DNA of 64,000 bases from Odobenus rosmarus divergens (GCF_000321225.1 NW_004452148.1:12569-76568); one strand, 5' to 3'; shown: positions 47,565-60,050, counted from the stretch's first letter. The notes: a model not told the origin generated them from the letters alone. Program-made: numbers and translations.

Positions 47565-48320
47565 GCTTCTTTAGGCAAATACTCATTTCTTATCATCTAC
47601 TTTATGTCAGATGTTATGATAGGATTACAATACCATAGTGAACAGCCTAGTCAGGATTTCTTCTTTCATCAGTCTTACATCGTATTTACCCTCTCATGAG
47701 GGAGATAGAGAATTCACATAGAAAAGAAAGGATTCATTAAACAAGTTTTTATGAAGGAAATAAATAGGTTTATGAAATAGAGAAATGGAGAAAAGCAGGC
47801 TGCTAAAAGCTGAGTGGAGAAGTATAGGTGGTGACATAACTGATGTGAAGAGGCAGGGGAAGGATGTCACTAAGGGAGACAAACACCAAGAGGGAAGTTC
47901 CAGTGTGGCAAGGAACTTAGTGCTTTCTGAGAAGTAACAGAAAGCCAGTGTGTTAGAAAGCTAATGACTAAAGGCTGTGTCTTCAGTCATCAAATGGGGT
48001 TAGAGAGGTGAGGCCTCAGGTCAAGCATGGGAAGATTTTAGGCTTAATTCTAAGAAAAGACAAATTATTAGAGGATTTTAGGAAAGGATTAGAGGATTCT
48101 ATTTATAAATAGTCCACGTAAAATGATGACTCAGATTGTGGGTAACTGATTAGGAAGCAAGAATGGAACTGGAAAGACCAGGTCAATGGCTACTGGGTTA
48201 TTTCTGGGGGTGGAAGATAATGGGGAGGAGAGTGATGGCAGTCGATATGACATGTGGGTAGATTTGGGAATCATTTTGGAGGTAGAATCAACAGAAATTG
48301 GTATATAAATAAGGAAAAGC
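47565..48320 (-). mobile_element. L2 LINE (antisense)
   Basis: Starts with the reverse L2 3' pattern (ctactttatgtcagatgtta, ccatagtgaacagcctagtc) and runs to gatttgggaatcattttgga and ggtagaatcaacagaaattg, which mirrors the sense L2 ORF segment. The antisense frames at 47694-47882 and 48131-48448 fall inside it. Confidence 0.6.
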
Positions 48321-51002
48321 AATTTATCAAATATGAACCCCTGACTTCTGATTTTGGTAAATAGATGAATAATGGTATTAATCATAATTTGCAGATTTTT
48401 GTAAACATATATTGGGAAAGGTCTTTTAAGCCTGATAAACAGAGACAAAAATCATTTTTAAAAAAGATAAATGTAAATATATAGTTTAAAAATTATACTT
48501 AAAATACCTTTTATATTCACTAATAGTGATTTTTTAAATAAAACACACACACAAACTAAATAAAGGAAACACAAAATAGAAATAAATAAAAAGATCAACA
48601 TTTATGGAAAATAAAGTTTAGTGTGTGCTTTTTGAAAGAAATTTTACATTTTAAAGAAGAAAAATAAAGCAGACATTTCAGTAAATTAATGAGCAATAAT
48701 CATCATGGGTCCTTTTGTTTAAAAAAAGAAATATTAATGACAGATATATATACTCATTGGAGATCAAAACAATGACTTTTTTTACTACTGAAGTGTCAGA
48801 ATAAAAAAAAGAATAACATTTGAGATGTGTGTATGAGGGAAACAGATATTCTAATTCACTTCAGGAGGAAGAGTAAGTTTGATGTAACCCTTTGTAGGAA
48901 AACATATCAATACATAGCAAAAGTATTCAAAAATGCCTTCTGTAATTCCTGTTTTAGGACATTAACAATTAATAAGTATATGTGCAAACATTATCTATAC
49001 AATTGTGGTATTATCTATAAGACTACCTTAGAAACAGCTCAATGTTCGGTTATAGAAGATTGGCCAAGTGAATTATCATAAATGCATTTTTGGAGACTAC
49101 CTATTGATAAATGTGAAAATATCCACCATCTATTGTTATAGGAACATACACATTTATAAAACATTACACATATCCTATTGATGTTTCATATGAAATATAA
49201 AGGAATATATAAGTTGATGATGTATGTGATAGACAGAGAGATGATAAATATTGTTAAAAAGGAAGACAATTTGCCCTAAATAGAGTTGCTTGTACTAAGC
49301 CCCACACCATGAAGCTGAGGCAGCTTAACAGTTTTGGCTCTCCCAGAAATGGAACCTTAAACCAGTCAGTGAGGATTCTCTTGATCAGCACTAGTTAGTA
49401 AATCTGCCTGATAAATCCCTGCCATTCCTTGAAGAAAAGTAACTTTTCAGGGCTTATTGTCAGGAGTTAGTAGGAAGCCACCAGCCAGATTCTTAGTCCC
49501 AGAAATGCAGAGTAGAGTACCCGAGGGCAGATGTAGGACTGACTAAAGGAGAGTAGGTAAGTAACAAGCAGACAGACGGAAGGAAGGATATAAGGTGGGG
49601 AGGAGAGATATCAGGAGAGAAAAAGGCAGGCAGGCAGGAGGGAAGGAAGGTAGGAAATTAGAAAGGGAAGGAGGGAAGACAAAGCTATAGCATACATATA
49701 TCAAAGATACTAAGTGATTACCTTTGGATCTTCATGAAAGGGTGTCTTTCATACTTTTTTCACAATAACAATATATTTTTGTTTTATTAAAAAAAAGAAA
49801 AAATATATTGAATTTTAAGTAGATCACTAAACTTTCTGTGATCTGATGTAGTTTCCAGTTCTGGATTTGCCCTAAAGTCCACAATTTGAAGTAATTAACT
49901 CCTCCCATCAGTGGCTTATTTTCTTGCTGGAGCTCATATAGATAAGAGAGCCCGCGTAATTTTGAATGTAACTATAGTGCCATTCATTCACTGTCTGTTT
50001 CTTTGAAGAGACCCTATTTTGTCAAAATTCATAGAAGTAAGGATAGCTATGTCTTCTATGAAAGATATGTTTCCTGGGTAGAAAAAGTTTGTAGCAGAGC
50101 ACTAACACTATATTTTTATCATAGTTAAAAAATAGAATTGAGACTACAGACCCCCAATTCCTAAATCCATATTCAGTATTGGTTCTGGATGAAACTATCA
50201 GAAGAGTATTTGCTAATTTAAGTTAATGTATAGATATATGAAATGTCTCTCTTTCTGTGTATCTGTATCCCCATAATTGTGATCTGATTTTTTAACTTAT
50301 TGATTATGTATTCCAAGCCAAATCAAATATTGTATTAAAATCTATTGTTTGATTTTTTTAAGACAGTATTATTTTCTACAAGAGAGCTTTTGAAGATTAA
50401 ATTTTTGTTTATGGCTCAAAAAGGAGCAAAAACCTCTAGATACATAAAATATCTGAATCACTCTTTATTGCATTACTTAAAATCATGCGATTTATTTTTA
50501 TGTAGTCTGCTCTAAAGTTGCAAGAAAACTGAAACAACAATGTATTCAGTTACTTGATATTAACATTCCAACATCTCTCCTTAGTGCCTGCTATATAAAA
50601 TAAATAAATAAATAATCTACTAAACCAAGAAGAATGTATAGTTGATTGTTGCAGTGTATATTTCTTTCACATTTTGTTTCATTTTTTCCTTAAATAAAAT
50701 AGGTGCTTTGAACACCTGTGTTTCAAGTTTTAAACAATATCTTTGTGATGTATAGAGCTTTTGTGAAAGAGATTTTACTTAGTGAAATAATGTAGAAGTG
50801 ATAAGTCCCAAAATGGTATTTCAATAAATTCATAAGATGAACTTGGATATAGAAAAAAAATGTCTCCAAGAGGTTTTAATTTTATTAAAATTAAAATTTA
50901 TTCCAATATAAAGAAGACATATCATAATTTTATTTTAAACCTAGTATTTGTAAAGATAAAATTATTTGGGCATATTTATTTATTGTATATTTAATGATAT
51001 TT
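48321..51002. other. AT-rich unique sequence, no gene
   Basis: About 2.7 kb without recognised genes. It contains a purine tract (49570-49680) and an (AAAT)n run near 50598-50613. Confidence 0.5.
49570..49680 (+). repeat. Interrupted (GGAA)n/(GGCA)n purine-rich tract
   Basis: gacggaaggaaggatataag, then aggcaggcaggcaggaggga and gaaggaaggtaggaaattag. It is an old interrupted microsatellite. Confidence 0.85.
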
Positions 51003-51420
51003 TAGTGTTTTTTCAGCTTTATTGAGGCATAGTTTACAAATAAAATATATTTAAATTGTACATATGTATACTTTTGGAAATGATCACCACAGTCAGGTGA
51101 ATTAACACATCTATCACTTCACACAATTACCATTTTGTGCGTCTCTGGTGAGAACGCTTAAGATCTACTCGCTTAGCAAATTTCAAGTACACAACACTTC
51201 GGTATATGCTGTAGGCACCGTGCAGTGTATTAGATCCCCCAAATCTCCCCATCTCCCACATCCTCCCAGCCCTGGTAATCACTACTCTAATTGTACTTAG
51301 CCTAATGTCCTCTAGTTCCATCCAAGTTATTGCAAATAGCAGGATTTCCCGCTCTCGTGGCTGAGTAATATTTCATTATATCATGGCATATATAAATATG
51401 GTATCATCTTTCTGTATTCA
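51003..51420 (-). mobile_element. Old L1 LINE 3' UTR and extreme ORF2 end (antisense)
   Basis: tcagctttattgaggcatag, gaaatgatcaccacagtcag, gagaacgcttaagatctact, aaatttcaagtacacaacac, then ctgagtaatatttcattata. This is a textbook antisense L1M-type 3' UTR up to the ORF2 end. At about 51420 it stops abruptly and ORF1 sequence begins. Confidence 0.82.
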
Positions 51421-51587
51421 TCTGATTTCATTGAATTCTCTTTGTTTTCTTGGAGCTTCCTGAGCTTACCTAAAACAACCATTTTGAATTCTTCATTGGG
51501 CAAGTTGCAGATGCCCATTTCTTTGGGGTCAGTTACTGGGAAATTATTGTGTTCCTTTGATGGTGTTATGTTTCCTTGATTTTTCAT
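51421..51587 (-). pseudogene. L1 ORF1 N-terminal fragment
   Basis: The minus-strand frame begins at 51587 and reads MKNQGNITPSKEHNNFPVTD, then further L1 ORF1p-like residues (KLRKLQENKENSM). ORF1p is the L1 RNA-binding chaperone. Only the N-terminal region before the coiled coil is present. The reading continues into L1 3' sequence and stops at 51381, so the rest of ORF1 and nearly all ORF2 are missing. Confidence 0.78.
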
Positions 51588-52555
51588 ATTCCTTGAAATC
51601 TTTCACTGCTGTCTTCACATATGAATAAGCAGTCACCTCCTCCAGTTTTTACCAACTGGCTTTGGGAAATACCTTCTGTCAGCCCTGCTAAAGATCCTGA
51701 TGCTTTCCCAGAAGTTTTCTAGGGGTATGGCCTGTTCCAAACTTCTTGTTTCCTCGTGGCGATACTTCTTGAGAATTGCATGCTTTCTCTCAATCATGCA
51801 AGTTAGGCCACATGCTGACAGCCTCCCATTTATTTCTCCCAGAGCGCTGCTGAAGGCTCAGGCTTGTGTGCTTTCTCCCACTCTTGCAGAGTCCGGCAGG
51901 CTTTCTCTGTGAGCTCAGGTCTTGTCTGCTGACTAACACTTGCCATCTGGGAGCGCACAAAAAGAGCCAGCGACGGTGTGAGGGTGTGTGCAGGTGAGGT
52001 GTGAGAAGTGTTGGGGTGCCATGTGCCAGTTGGGGGAATCCGCGGGTGAGGCATCCCAAGAGGCTCATCGGTGGGCTTTCTGATGGGATCCCTGAAGGGA
52101 TTAGTAGGGTCTGCTTATCCTTTGATGCCTGCTGAGAGCACCTACCCGGTCATGCACCACACCTGCAGCATTCTGGGGGTGGGGGCGGAGAAAGACATGG
52201 GCCTCTTTGGCAGCATCTCACACAGCTGAGGAAGGTTGGTGCTCACTGATAGGCTCTCATTTTCTCCTGAGGGAGACATTGTAGGCTCAGAGATCTCTTG
52301 GCACCAGAGCTTCCCACCTTGGAGGATGGGTGATGTGGGTAAAGTGAAACTCTTTCACCCACTGTCAATGCAACTTATCTTGGATTTTTTTCTTTTTTTT
52401 GTTTCAGTGGTGAGCTGGGACTTCTCTGCTTGACTTCTGGACTTCACAGAGCCACTCTCATTGGTGAGTGATTGTCTAAACTGATTTTTTTGTGGGGAAG
52501 ATGGTTTATGTGGAAAGCAAACCTATTTTGCTATTTTGCTGATGTCACCCCTCAA
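51421..52555 (-). mobile_element. Old L1 LINE 5' UTR and ORF1 start (antisense)
   Basis: 51421-51587 is L1 ORF1 start (see separate entry). Upstream of it on the minus strand, to about 52555, is a GC-richer region (for example gttgggggaatccgcgggtg on + at 52030) that fits an old L1 5' UTR. The 5' UTR assignment is by position and composition. Overlapping frames on both strands (51700-52068) are by-products of the GC content. Confidence 0.6.
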
Positions 52556-52904
52556 TGATATTTTGTTTTAGATTACACTTTCCAATAGCTCTCTGAACTA
52601 TACAGTTTGTAATGAAATTTTGAGATTCATGAGAGCCAATGCCAAGTACTCATTTTTTGACCACTTAACCAATTCAAGGGTTGGAGAGAAGGTGCCTATG
52701 GAAGAGAAGCACATTATGTTAGGAAGCAGAGACAAATCAATGACTGTATTTCTTTGACATAAGTGGAAAGAAGTCCACAGGGAGAAATGGAGAAAAAATC
52801 GAAATTAATTGAAAAAGCCATATTTACCTTTCTCAGTTAATTGTTTACAAAATAATTCCAAAATCACTTATTAAAAACCTCTTTTGGTTGATTATTCTAC
52901 TTTT
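52556..52904. other. Unique sequence, no gene
   Basis: Nothing recognised. Confidence 0.45.
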
Positions 52905-52921
52905 AAAAATAGGACACTTTA

Positions 52922-53108
52922 GGGGTACCTGGGTGGCTCAGTCGGTTAAGTGTCCCACTCTTCATTTTAGCTCAGGTCATGATCTCAGTGTTGTGAGATC
53001 GAGCCTCGTGTTGGGCTCTGCGCTGGGCATGGAGCCTGCTTCTTAAGGTTCTCTCTCCCTCTTCCTCAGTCCGTCCTTTCCCTCCATGCACTCTCTCTCT
53101 CAAAAAAT
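52922..53108 (+). mobile_element. CAN SINE (older subfamily)
   Basis: 17-bp target duplication with one mismatch: aaaaataggacacttta at 52905-52921 and aaaaatagaacacttta at 53109-53125. It starts ggggtacctgggtggctcag and ends with a short caaaaaat tail. Confidence 0.94.
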
Positions 53109-53384
53109 AAAAATAGAACACTTTATTCAAAATTTACTTAGCCAAGTCTATTTGGGTTAATCATTATCAATATCAGTGGTTCTGTATCATCACAGGTGAG
53201 GCTAAGGAAACAAGACGTCTCTTTTCATACTGCCTCAATATCAACACCAGTTTTTTTAATTATAACAGCACAACAGCTATTTTAAATTCTATTTATTTCT
53301 TAAGTGCCATATGGATGACATTTCCTCAGCATTTTCCATGAAGTAAATAGCCATTATGTGGTAAATAAATAATGCCATAAATGA

Positions 53385-53515
53385 AAAATAATGTTATCCT
53401 CATTTTACAGGTAAAGCACCTAAGGCTTACAGAGGTTAAATTACTTATCCAGTTTAATTCAGTTGGGAAGTGTTTGGGCAGGGCTTTGAATCCAATTAAT
53501 TCCCTTTTAGAGTTG
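53385..53515 (-). mobile_element. MIR SINE (antisense)
   Basis: ttatcctcattttacaggta, gcttacagaggttaaattac, ttatccagtttaattcagtt and gcagggctttgaatccaatt follow the reverse MIR core. The left end may extend to about 53290. Confidence 0.78.
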
Positions 53516-54865
53516 TAACTTCCACATTTTCATGGTAGCCATGATGACATATATACTTTATATTGGGCATTTAGGAGACGTTTTTTACCCTTTGGAATTC
53601 AATAGTTATAAAATTAGCACGCTCGTGGTTTTGAAATCATATTAGCAATACACAGAACTTGGGGACAAAACAGATGCTTATTGTCTATATTGCATGGCAG
53701 ATAAAAGCAAGTACTGATTTTTTCTTTAGTTACCATTACATTTATGTAAAATATATTTGCTTACATATGTAGGTTAATATGTAATGAAATTTGGATTAAG
53801 AGAGGAGATATGGGTGATTTTACTATTGTTGATGCTAATTTTATTTTTCTTTAATGTTATAAATAACAGTGAGAGTAGCAAGTGAGCTTTCATGTATGTT
53901 AATAAAAAACAAACTATCACATATTCAGCTTGGGGGGAAAAAATGAGAAAGAGGAGAGAGATAGAGACAAACAGAGAATTTTACTTTGTTCTAACCAAAA
54001 AGGAAGACAGATTCACTATTATAATACTTTTTCCATTACACTTGCACATATATGTTAGTCTGGTAAATACTGCTACATTATATTGTGGCATATGGCAGGA
54101 TGGAAGACAGTTTGTTCTGTTTTCACATTGTCTGGTCATATTCAACGAAACTCAAGGCAAATCTCCTTTGAGATGTTTTGTTGCTTTGTTACTGCTGTCT
54201 GCTTGAAGTTTCCATGGCCCACTGCTTGATGGTCAAAGACAATAACCCCGAGCTGGAGCAAGAAGACTTTCTTATTGCTCACATGGCCCTCTGAACAGGA
54301 AACTTCATTTTTCTCTATGTGGGTTCTTAGAACCCTACTCCCAACAATTGCAACCTGCTGACTACTGAGTGAATTTACACTGAATGCTGACATACTGGAA
54401 AATATAACTAGATCTCAGAGGCAATATACCCAGACCTATAAAGGAAACACATGAGGTTGAAATTCAAAGTGCTTGCACTCACCCACAGTACTGGGCATTT
54501 ATAAGACCCATAGATCATAATGCTTAACGATACGATCTTGAGAGCTTAGTGTCAGTGTTGATAGACAAAAGAATCCATGTTGATAACTGCAGTGTGGAAA
54601 TAAAGAATAAAATCTTTTGTTTATCCCCATGCCTTTTTTTGGATCATTACAATGGTTCTTTGGAGGCACATAATATCATATTTACTCATTCCCCAATGAT
54701 ATTTAAACTAAAATTTTGACTTTTCTCTATATTCAGTGAGCACATCGAAGAGTAATTGAAAATGATGGCCTTTATTTTCATAAAGAAAGGTGCAGACAGA
54801 CTTATTGGTTTTCCCATGAATGTAAAATTGTCTGATAAGCATGAGATAAAATAGCTCAGTACACA

Positions 54866-54897
<32 letters not shown>

Positions 54898-57165
54898 AGT
54901 CATTCTCTCACTCAAGGAAAAACTGTATTGGATTATTTAAGTTCACATTGACCAAGTCCAGTACTAATAAGCTGGAAACATTTGACTTACTGAGAACCAT
55001 TATAATGCTATATAAGCATGGGGAAGTTCCTTTAAGGAGTCTCCAGCACAGTACGGACACATTCAGAAACTGTTTATTATTAGGGTCTGGACAAAATTAG
55101 AGTTCACACTTTTCTGTAGAGTAGTACTCATTTTTAAAATTAGTAATAAAGTAAAAATTTTAGAACATTTACACTATGCCTGCAGACCACTCTAGGATTA
55201 TTTCATAATATTTGTGTATTAATCACATTGTTTTAGTTGTCGGTTTAGGTGTTCTTGTCTCTTTGTTTTATTGAGCAGATCTCGACCCAACCTTTTTTTC
55301 ACAATGCATGTGGAAAAAATTTACCACAAGGTGATATTTATTCTGACTCCTTTTATTTCTCTTAGAGCAGATATGATAGGCCATCGTGAGGTCCACCCAG
55401 AGCTCCATTACTGCATTTGAGGCTATTAAAATGGACATGTCCTGCTGTTTTTTAATAGCAACTTTCACAGCAAGTCAACACACTTTTGGACAAATTATCT
55501 CACAGAAACTCCATAAATATTACTAATTCATGGAAATTTGCTTTCAGATCTTGATGTGATTTGAGATAAATAACTGCTACAAATAGCTTTTTTTTTCCTA
55601 CCATGTTTTTTTTTCCTAAAAAAAAATAGAAAGATTATATGTGGGGTGAGGATTAAGGGGTTTGCAGGACTATAAAATGGTGAATGATAAAGTTTACTGT
55701 TACACTGGGTAGTATGAACTAAAGAAGCATATCAGTTCAGTTGAGTTCAGTTAGTGTGTTTTGACAGATTTAATATTTCAGGTCAATATATTGGACCGTG
55801 AGATCTAAGTATCCATCTAAAAGTTGTAAGGCAGCCAAAAGTTATATCAACTTTGGTGGTGATATTTCATTCTTATTTGAGCAGAACAATTACAGGGCTA
55901 CGAAGATAAACTACTAAGTTCCTTATATTAAACTCTTCTCTGTTTGGCCATGTGGCATGTACTTTTGATTTGTGTGATATAGTTTCTTTTCTCAGGAACC
56001 CTACAAAGGGGTACCAATGAATTTGATAGAAGATGAAAGTAATCCAATCCAAAAATTCTCACGTAGGAGGAACTGGGATGGCTTGGAGTTTTTTGAGTAT
56101 AGTGTTGACATGTATGTCAATAAAATCAGATATACCAAAAGATGGAATGAAAGATGGAATAAAATGGGGTCCAGCAATTTTCATGTAGCTACTTGAATTA
56201 ATATCCTGCTAAGATGTTTCCATACAGTTTGTTACTTAATTTAGATAAGTTTGTGATTAAATTTAAATTAATTGATCCAGTGTCTCCCAAGTGCTATGTA
56301 TAATATCTGATGCATGAAAAAGAACAAATGTTTATCTATGGCTTTCTACTGGCCTTAACAAGTGTCATTATATATTCTATGAGAAGAAATTGAAACTCAA
56401 GAGTTTAAGTAACTTCCCCTAGGCTGTATTACTAATAAAACTGTTCATGTAAACACACAATCCTCTGGCTATAATTTTAAATAATGATACTAGACAATTT
56501 TTTCTAATTATATAGGTACTTTAAAAAACGTGGTATTCTTGTGAAACAGTGGCAAGAAATATTATCTATGTTTGTTTTAGAACATGAAAATCTTTGTAAT
56601 TTATTTTCCTTTTGTGGATAACGTAATATTAGGATTTTTTTTTTGAAAGATTCTATGGTCCAGAGATTTATAATGAAGATATATTTCCATTAATGTGGCC
56701 ATCTATCAAGTTGTAGTTTATGGGGATGCTTATCAGGTTGTGTACAAGCATGGCTAACATATGACTTGCTTTTTATCATGCAACACATTGACAGGATCAT
56801 CTGAAAAAATAAATTCAGAGCCTAAAAATTTGGTTAGGAGAGAGTGCATCACAGTACATGACAGATTGGCACTTTGGTTCAAACAAGAGATTGATTGACC
56901 TATAGATTTTGCTCAAAACATTAATGTACAATGCTGCAGGCATAGAGAAGCATTAAGAAGTTATCAAGATGAATAGGTAGGGAGTACTTATTTTCCCTGT
57001 CCCTACTTTCTTCAAGATAAATGTAGTAGTGGAGAAGCACAAAGAACAATGGGTATTGAGCAGTTCCAGGAAGTTGAATTTGTCAAATTTTAGCAAACAG
57101 AACACACAGGCAGACTTCTTAAACTCGTTCTTTGTCTTTGCACCCCCAAATACAATCTGAGCTAA
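53516..57165. other. Unique sequence, no gene
   Basis: About 3.6 kb. It contains a (TG)n microsatellite (54870-54897), poly(T) tracts near 55588-55612, and a weak MIR-like patch at about 56300-56450 (gagaagaaattgaaactcaa). The segment at about 55260-55560 has a non-decayed texture. Open frames (53892-54206 and 54142-54393) show no domain. Confidence 0.45.
54870..54897 (+). repeat. (TG)n microsatellite
   Basis: Uninterrupted TG alternation of 28 bases. Probably polymorphic. Confidence 0.95.
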
Positions 57166-57600
57166 ATATACAGTATTCCTTCCTTATCCATGGTGTCCCT
57201 TATTACTGTTGTTTCTGTTACCCATGGTCAGTTGTGGTTTGGAAGCAGATGATAGGAGTAGTCAAATGCTGTCACAATGCCTACATCATTCACCTCACCA
57301 TGTAGGCATCCGACCTCACAGCATTACAAGAAGGGTGAGTACAACGCAATATGATGTTTTGAGAGAGAGAGAGACCACATCACATAACTTTTATGACTGT
57401 ATATGTTATAGTTCTATTTTATTATTGTTGTTAATTTCTTACTGTGCCTAATTTATAAATTAAACTTTGTCATAGGTATGTATGGATAGGAAAAAGCAGA
57501 GTATATAGAGGGTTCAGTACTACCCATGGTTTCAAGCATACACTGGGGGTCTTGGAATATGTCCGCTGCAGTTAAGAAGGGATTACTTTATTAATGGTTT
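57166..57600 (+). mobile_element. Tigger-like (pogo/TcMar) DNA transposon remnant
   Basis: Starts tatacagtattccttcctta and ends with ctgggggtcttggaatatgt, ccgctgcagttaagaaggga, ttactt. The two ends are imperfect inverted repeats (agtattccttccttat versus the reverse complement of the right end). The interior matches the known late part (cttactgtgcctaatttata, then catggtttcaagcatacact). Non-autonomous: no transposase frame. Confidence 0.65.
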
Positions 57601-57825
57601 TCCTTACAACATAAACAGTTTATCAGTTTTTGAACATGGTCATCTCTTCATCACTATTCATTTAATGCTTGGTTAATTCTCCTTTCCATTATAGCCACTT
57701 AATAAAACAAATTTGTTTGACTCTGTCCGGAAGAGTCAGTTCTTACTTGGGCACAAATTCAAGGTCCAGTAAATTCTATCTATATTTAGGATTATTTTGA
57801 GAATATCTCAGTAAGTGCAGTATTG

Positions 57826-57919
57826 ATATTTTTGTAACTGTATTAACTAGGTTGTCAAATTAAACATACATATAGTATTTGTAACTATTAACTAAGTTGT
57901 CAAATTATACATGTATAAG
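57826..57919 (+). repeat. Tandem duplication, unit about 46 bp
   Basis: gtaactgtattaactaggtt, then gtcaaattaaacatacata, is repeated as gtaactattaactaagttgt, then caaattatacatgtata. The units are directly adjacent with few differences. Confidence 0.85.
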
Positions 57920-57989
57920 TTACTTATGTACAAGTGGTTGAATATAAATTGCTATATACTGGAGACTAGATTTGTGTCATATTTCCTCT

Positions 57990-58470
57990 ACAAACCCCTT
58001 GGTCTTTTCTATCAGTTACCTACTGTCATAATGCTGTTGAATGTCAAAGCACTGTGAATTGAGTGGCTTAAAACAACTGATTGAAATTGTTGCTCACGAG
58101 TCTATGGATAATCTGCCCTTTTCTTCTGGTCTTCTTTGAGTTCATACATATGTTAGTCGTCAGCTAGGGGTCAGGTGAGTGACCATGCTAAACTGTTTGG
58201 GTTTTCTTACCTGGCTTAGGACAAATTGGGTGTCAACTGGTCATATATTTTCTCAGCATTGCTAATCATCATCTCTCATCATCCAGTGGATGAGCCCAGG
58301 TGTTTCCTCAGGGTGAAAGCAAGAATCCAAAAGAAAGAGAGTGAAAGTATGCAAAGCTTCTTGATGCCTATCCAAGGAACTGTCCCACTGTCACTTCTGC
58401 CATATTTTACTGGCCACAACATTCACAATACCAACCCAGATTCAAGGGAGCAGGATTCTGTTAGTATTAC
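57990..58470 (-). mobile_element. MaLR-like (MLT1-type) LTR, antisense
   Basis: On +: gttacctactgtcataatgc, gagtggcttaaaacaactga, gctcacgagtctatggataa, then ggaactgtcccactgtcact, tctgccatattttactggcc and cccagattcaagggagcagg. This is the usual layout of an old ERVL-MaLR LTR read backwards. No coding part of a retrovirus is seen. The subfamily is uncertain. Confidence 0.55.
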
Positions 58471-58472
58471 CC

Positions 58473-58505
58473 TTTTCTTTCTTTCTTTCTTTTTTTTTTT
58501 TTTTT
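58473..58505 (+). repeat. (TTCT)n followed by poly(T)
   Basis: ttttctttctttctttcttt passing into a T-run of about 16. Located between two LTR-like elements. Confidence 0.9.
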
Positions 58506-58549
58506 GGTGTTAAATTACACGGTAAAGCTATTGAATGTTAAATCACTTT

Positions 58550-59530
58550 TACTCCCTGCATTACTTTTCTATTGCTGCCACAAATTTGGCACCTGAAACA
58601 ATACAAATTTATTATCTTACTATTCTATAGGTCAGAAGTCCATTACAGTACTCAGTGGGCTAATAAAGGTGTTGGCAGGGCTGTGTTCCATTCTGAATGC
58701 TTTAGAGGAGGATGTTTCCTTGTGCTTTTGGATTGTTGGCAAAATTCAATCCCTTGTGGTTGTAGAACTGAGATTCCTGTTTTCTTGTGAACTGTCTGAG
58801 GGTGGATAGCTATTCACCACTTCTAGAGACTATACACATTCCTTAGTTCCTGGATCCTTTCTTCTATTTTCAAAGCCATCAGTGGCTTTGTTAGTCATTT
58901 TCCTCTCAAGGAATGTCAAGTTCCTCTCACATGACCTCTGACCCAGCCAGGAACTGTTCTCTTCTTTAAAGGATCTATGTGATTAGATTGATTGACATGG
59001 AGGAAAACCTCCTTATCTCAAGACTCTTAACCATAATCATATCTGCAAAGTCCCTCTTGCCTTATAAAGCAACACATTCACACCTTCTGTGATCATATCT
59101 CCTACTATGAATGCTGATCCTCTTGCCGGTCTCATATGGACCCTTGTGATTACATTGGTCCCACCTGGGTAATCTCCTGATTGTCCAGAATCTTTCAGTT
59201 TTTGACATCTGCAAAGTCCCTATCACCATACAAGGTAATACATTCACAGGTTCTGGGGATTAGGGTGTGACTGTCTTTGGGGAGTCATTATTCCTTTTTT
59301 TTTTTTTTTTTTAAGATTTTATTTATTTATTTGACAGAGAGAGACACAGAGAGAGAGAGGGAACACAAGCAGGGGGAGTGGGAAAGGGAGAAGCAGGCTT
59401 TCTGCTGAGCAGGAAGCCCAATGCGGGGCTCGATCCCAGGACCCTGGGATCATGACCTGAGCCGAAGGCAGACGTGCTTAACGACTGAGCCACCCAGGAG
59501 CCCTGGGGAGCCATTATTCTTCTTACTGTA
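58550..59530 (-). mobile_element. MaLR-like (MLT1-type) LTR, antisense, with repeated interior
   Basis: On +: ttctattgctgccacaaatt, tctataggtcagaagtccat, then gatctatgtgattagattga, catatctgcaaagtccctct, tgtgattacattggtcccac, and the end tttggggagtcattattc. The landmark atctgcaaagtccct appears twice (about 59041 and 59207), so two related LTR portions are joined. A SINE (59294-59503) sits near the end. Confidence 0.6.
59294..59503 (-). mobile_element. CAN SINE (young, gacagagagagacacag type)
   Basis: 16-bp target duplication tggggagtcattattc / tggggagccattattc (one mismatch) at 59278-59293 and 59504-59519. It has a long poly(T), about 18 bases, before taagattttatttatttatt. The body is gagaagcaggctttctgctg. 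The minus-strand frame at 59323-59514 is SINE translation. Confidence 0.95.
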
Positions 59531-60017
59531 TCTTCCCTAGGACACTCATTTGTTCATAAGGCATTAATTGTTTAAACTATTTTGTTTGGGATTTGCATCT
59601 GTGTTTTATGAAGGAGGTTGGTGTAAATTTTCTTCTTTTTAATGTCTTTGTCATGTTCTTTATCAAGGTTAAATTGATGTTCTAAAATAAATTGGTGGAA
59701 GTCTTTTTCTCTGCTCTGGAAGAAATTTTTTGTAACATTGGTGTAATATCTTCTCTAAATGTTTGATAGAATTCAGACATTTCATAAAAATTCCCCTTTT
59801 AGTTTTAAAATGCAAATCTGATTTAAGTGAAAAAATACCAGTTTTTAAATTTATTTTTTGTCAAGTTTAATGAATTGTACTTTCCCAGGAACTTAACCTA
59901 AATATTCAGATTGTTAAAATTTAATTTTTCAAACAATTTTCCTGTTTTTGTAGGAATTTTGGTAATGTCTCCTTTATCATTCTTGATATTGGATATTGAT
60001 ATCTACTTTTTAACTGT

Positions 60018-60050
60018 TATATGCAAACAGTGAGTCATGGAACACTACAA
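60018..60050 (+). mobile_element. Orphan 33-bp sliver of L1 3' UTR
   Basis: tgttatatgcaaacagtgag followed by tcatggaacactac matches the L1 3' UTR at 8399-8432 and 14965-14998 with few changes. It lies on + inside an older antisense L1 and lacks a poly(A) tail and visible target duplication. Confidence 0.6.

Noticed and set aside
48131..48448. Antisense open frame of 105 codons
   Set aside because: Mostly within an antisense L2 fossil. It is a by-product of the repeat.
51700..52068. Overlapping frames on both strands in GC-richer DNA
   Set aside because: Explained by the GC-rich probable 5' UTR of an old L1.
54142..54393. Antisense frame and overlapping sense frame (53892-54206)
   Set aside because: Both strands are open over the same area without domain similarity, typical of chance frames.
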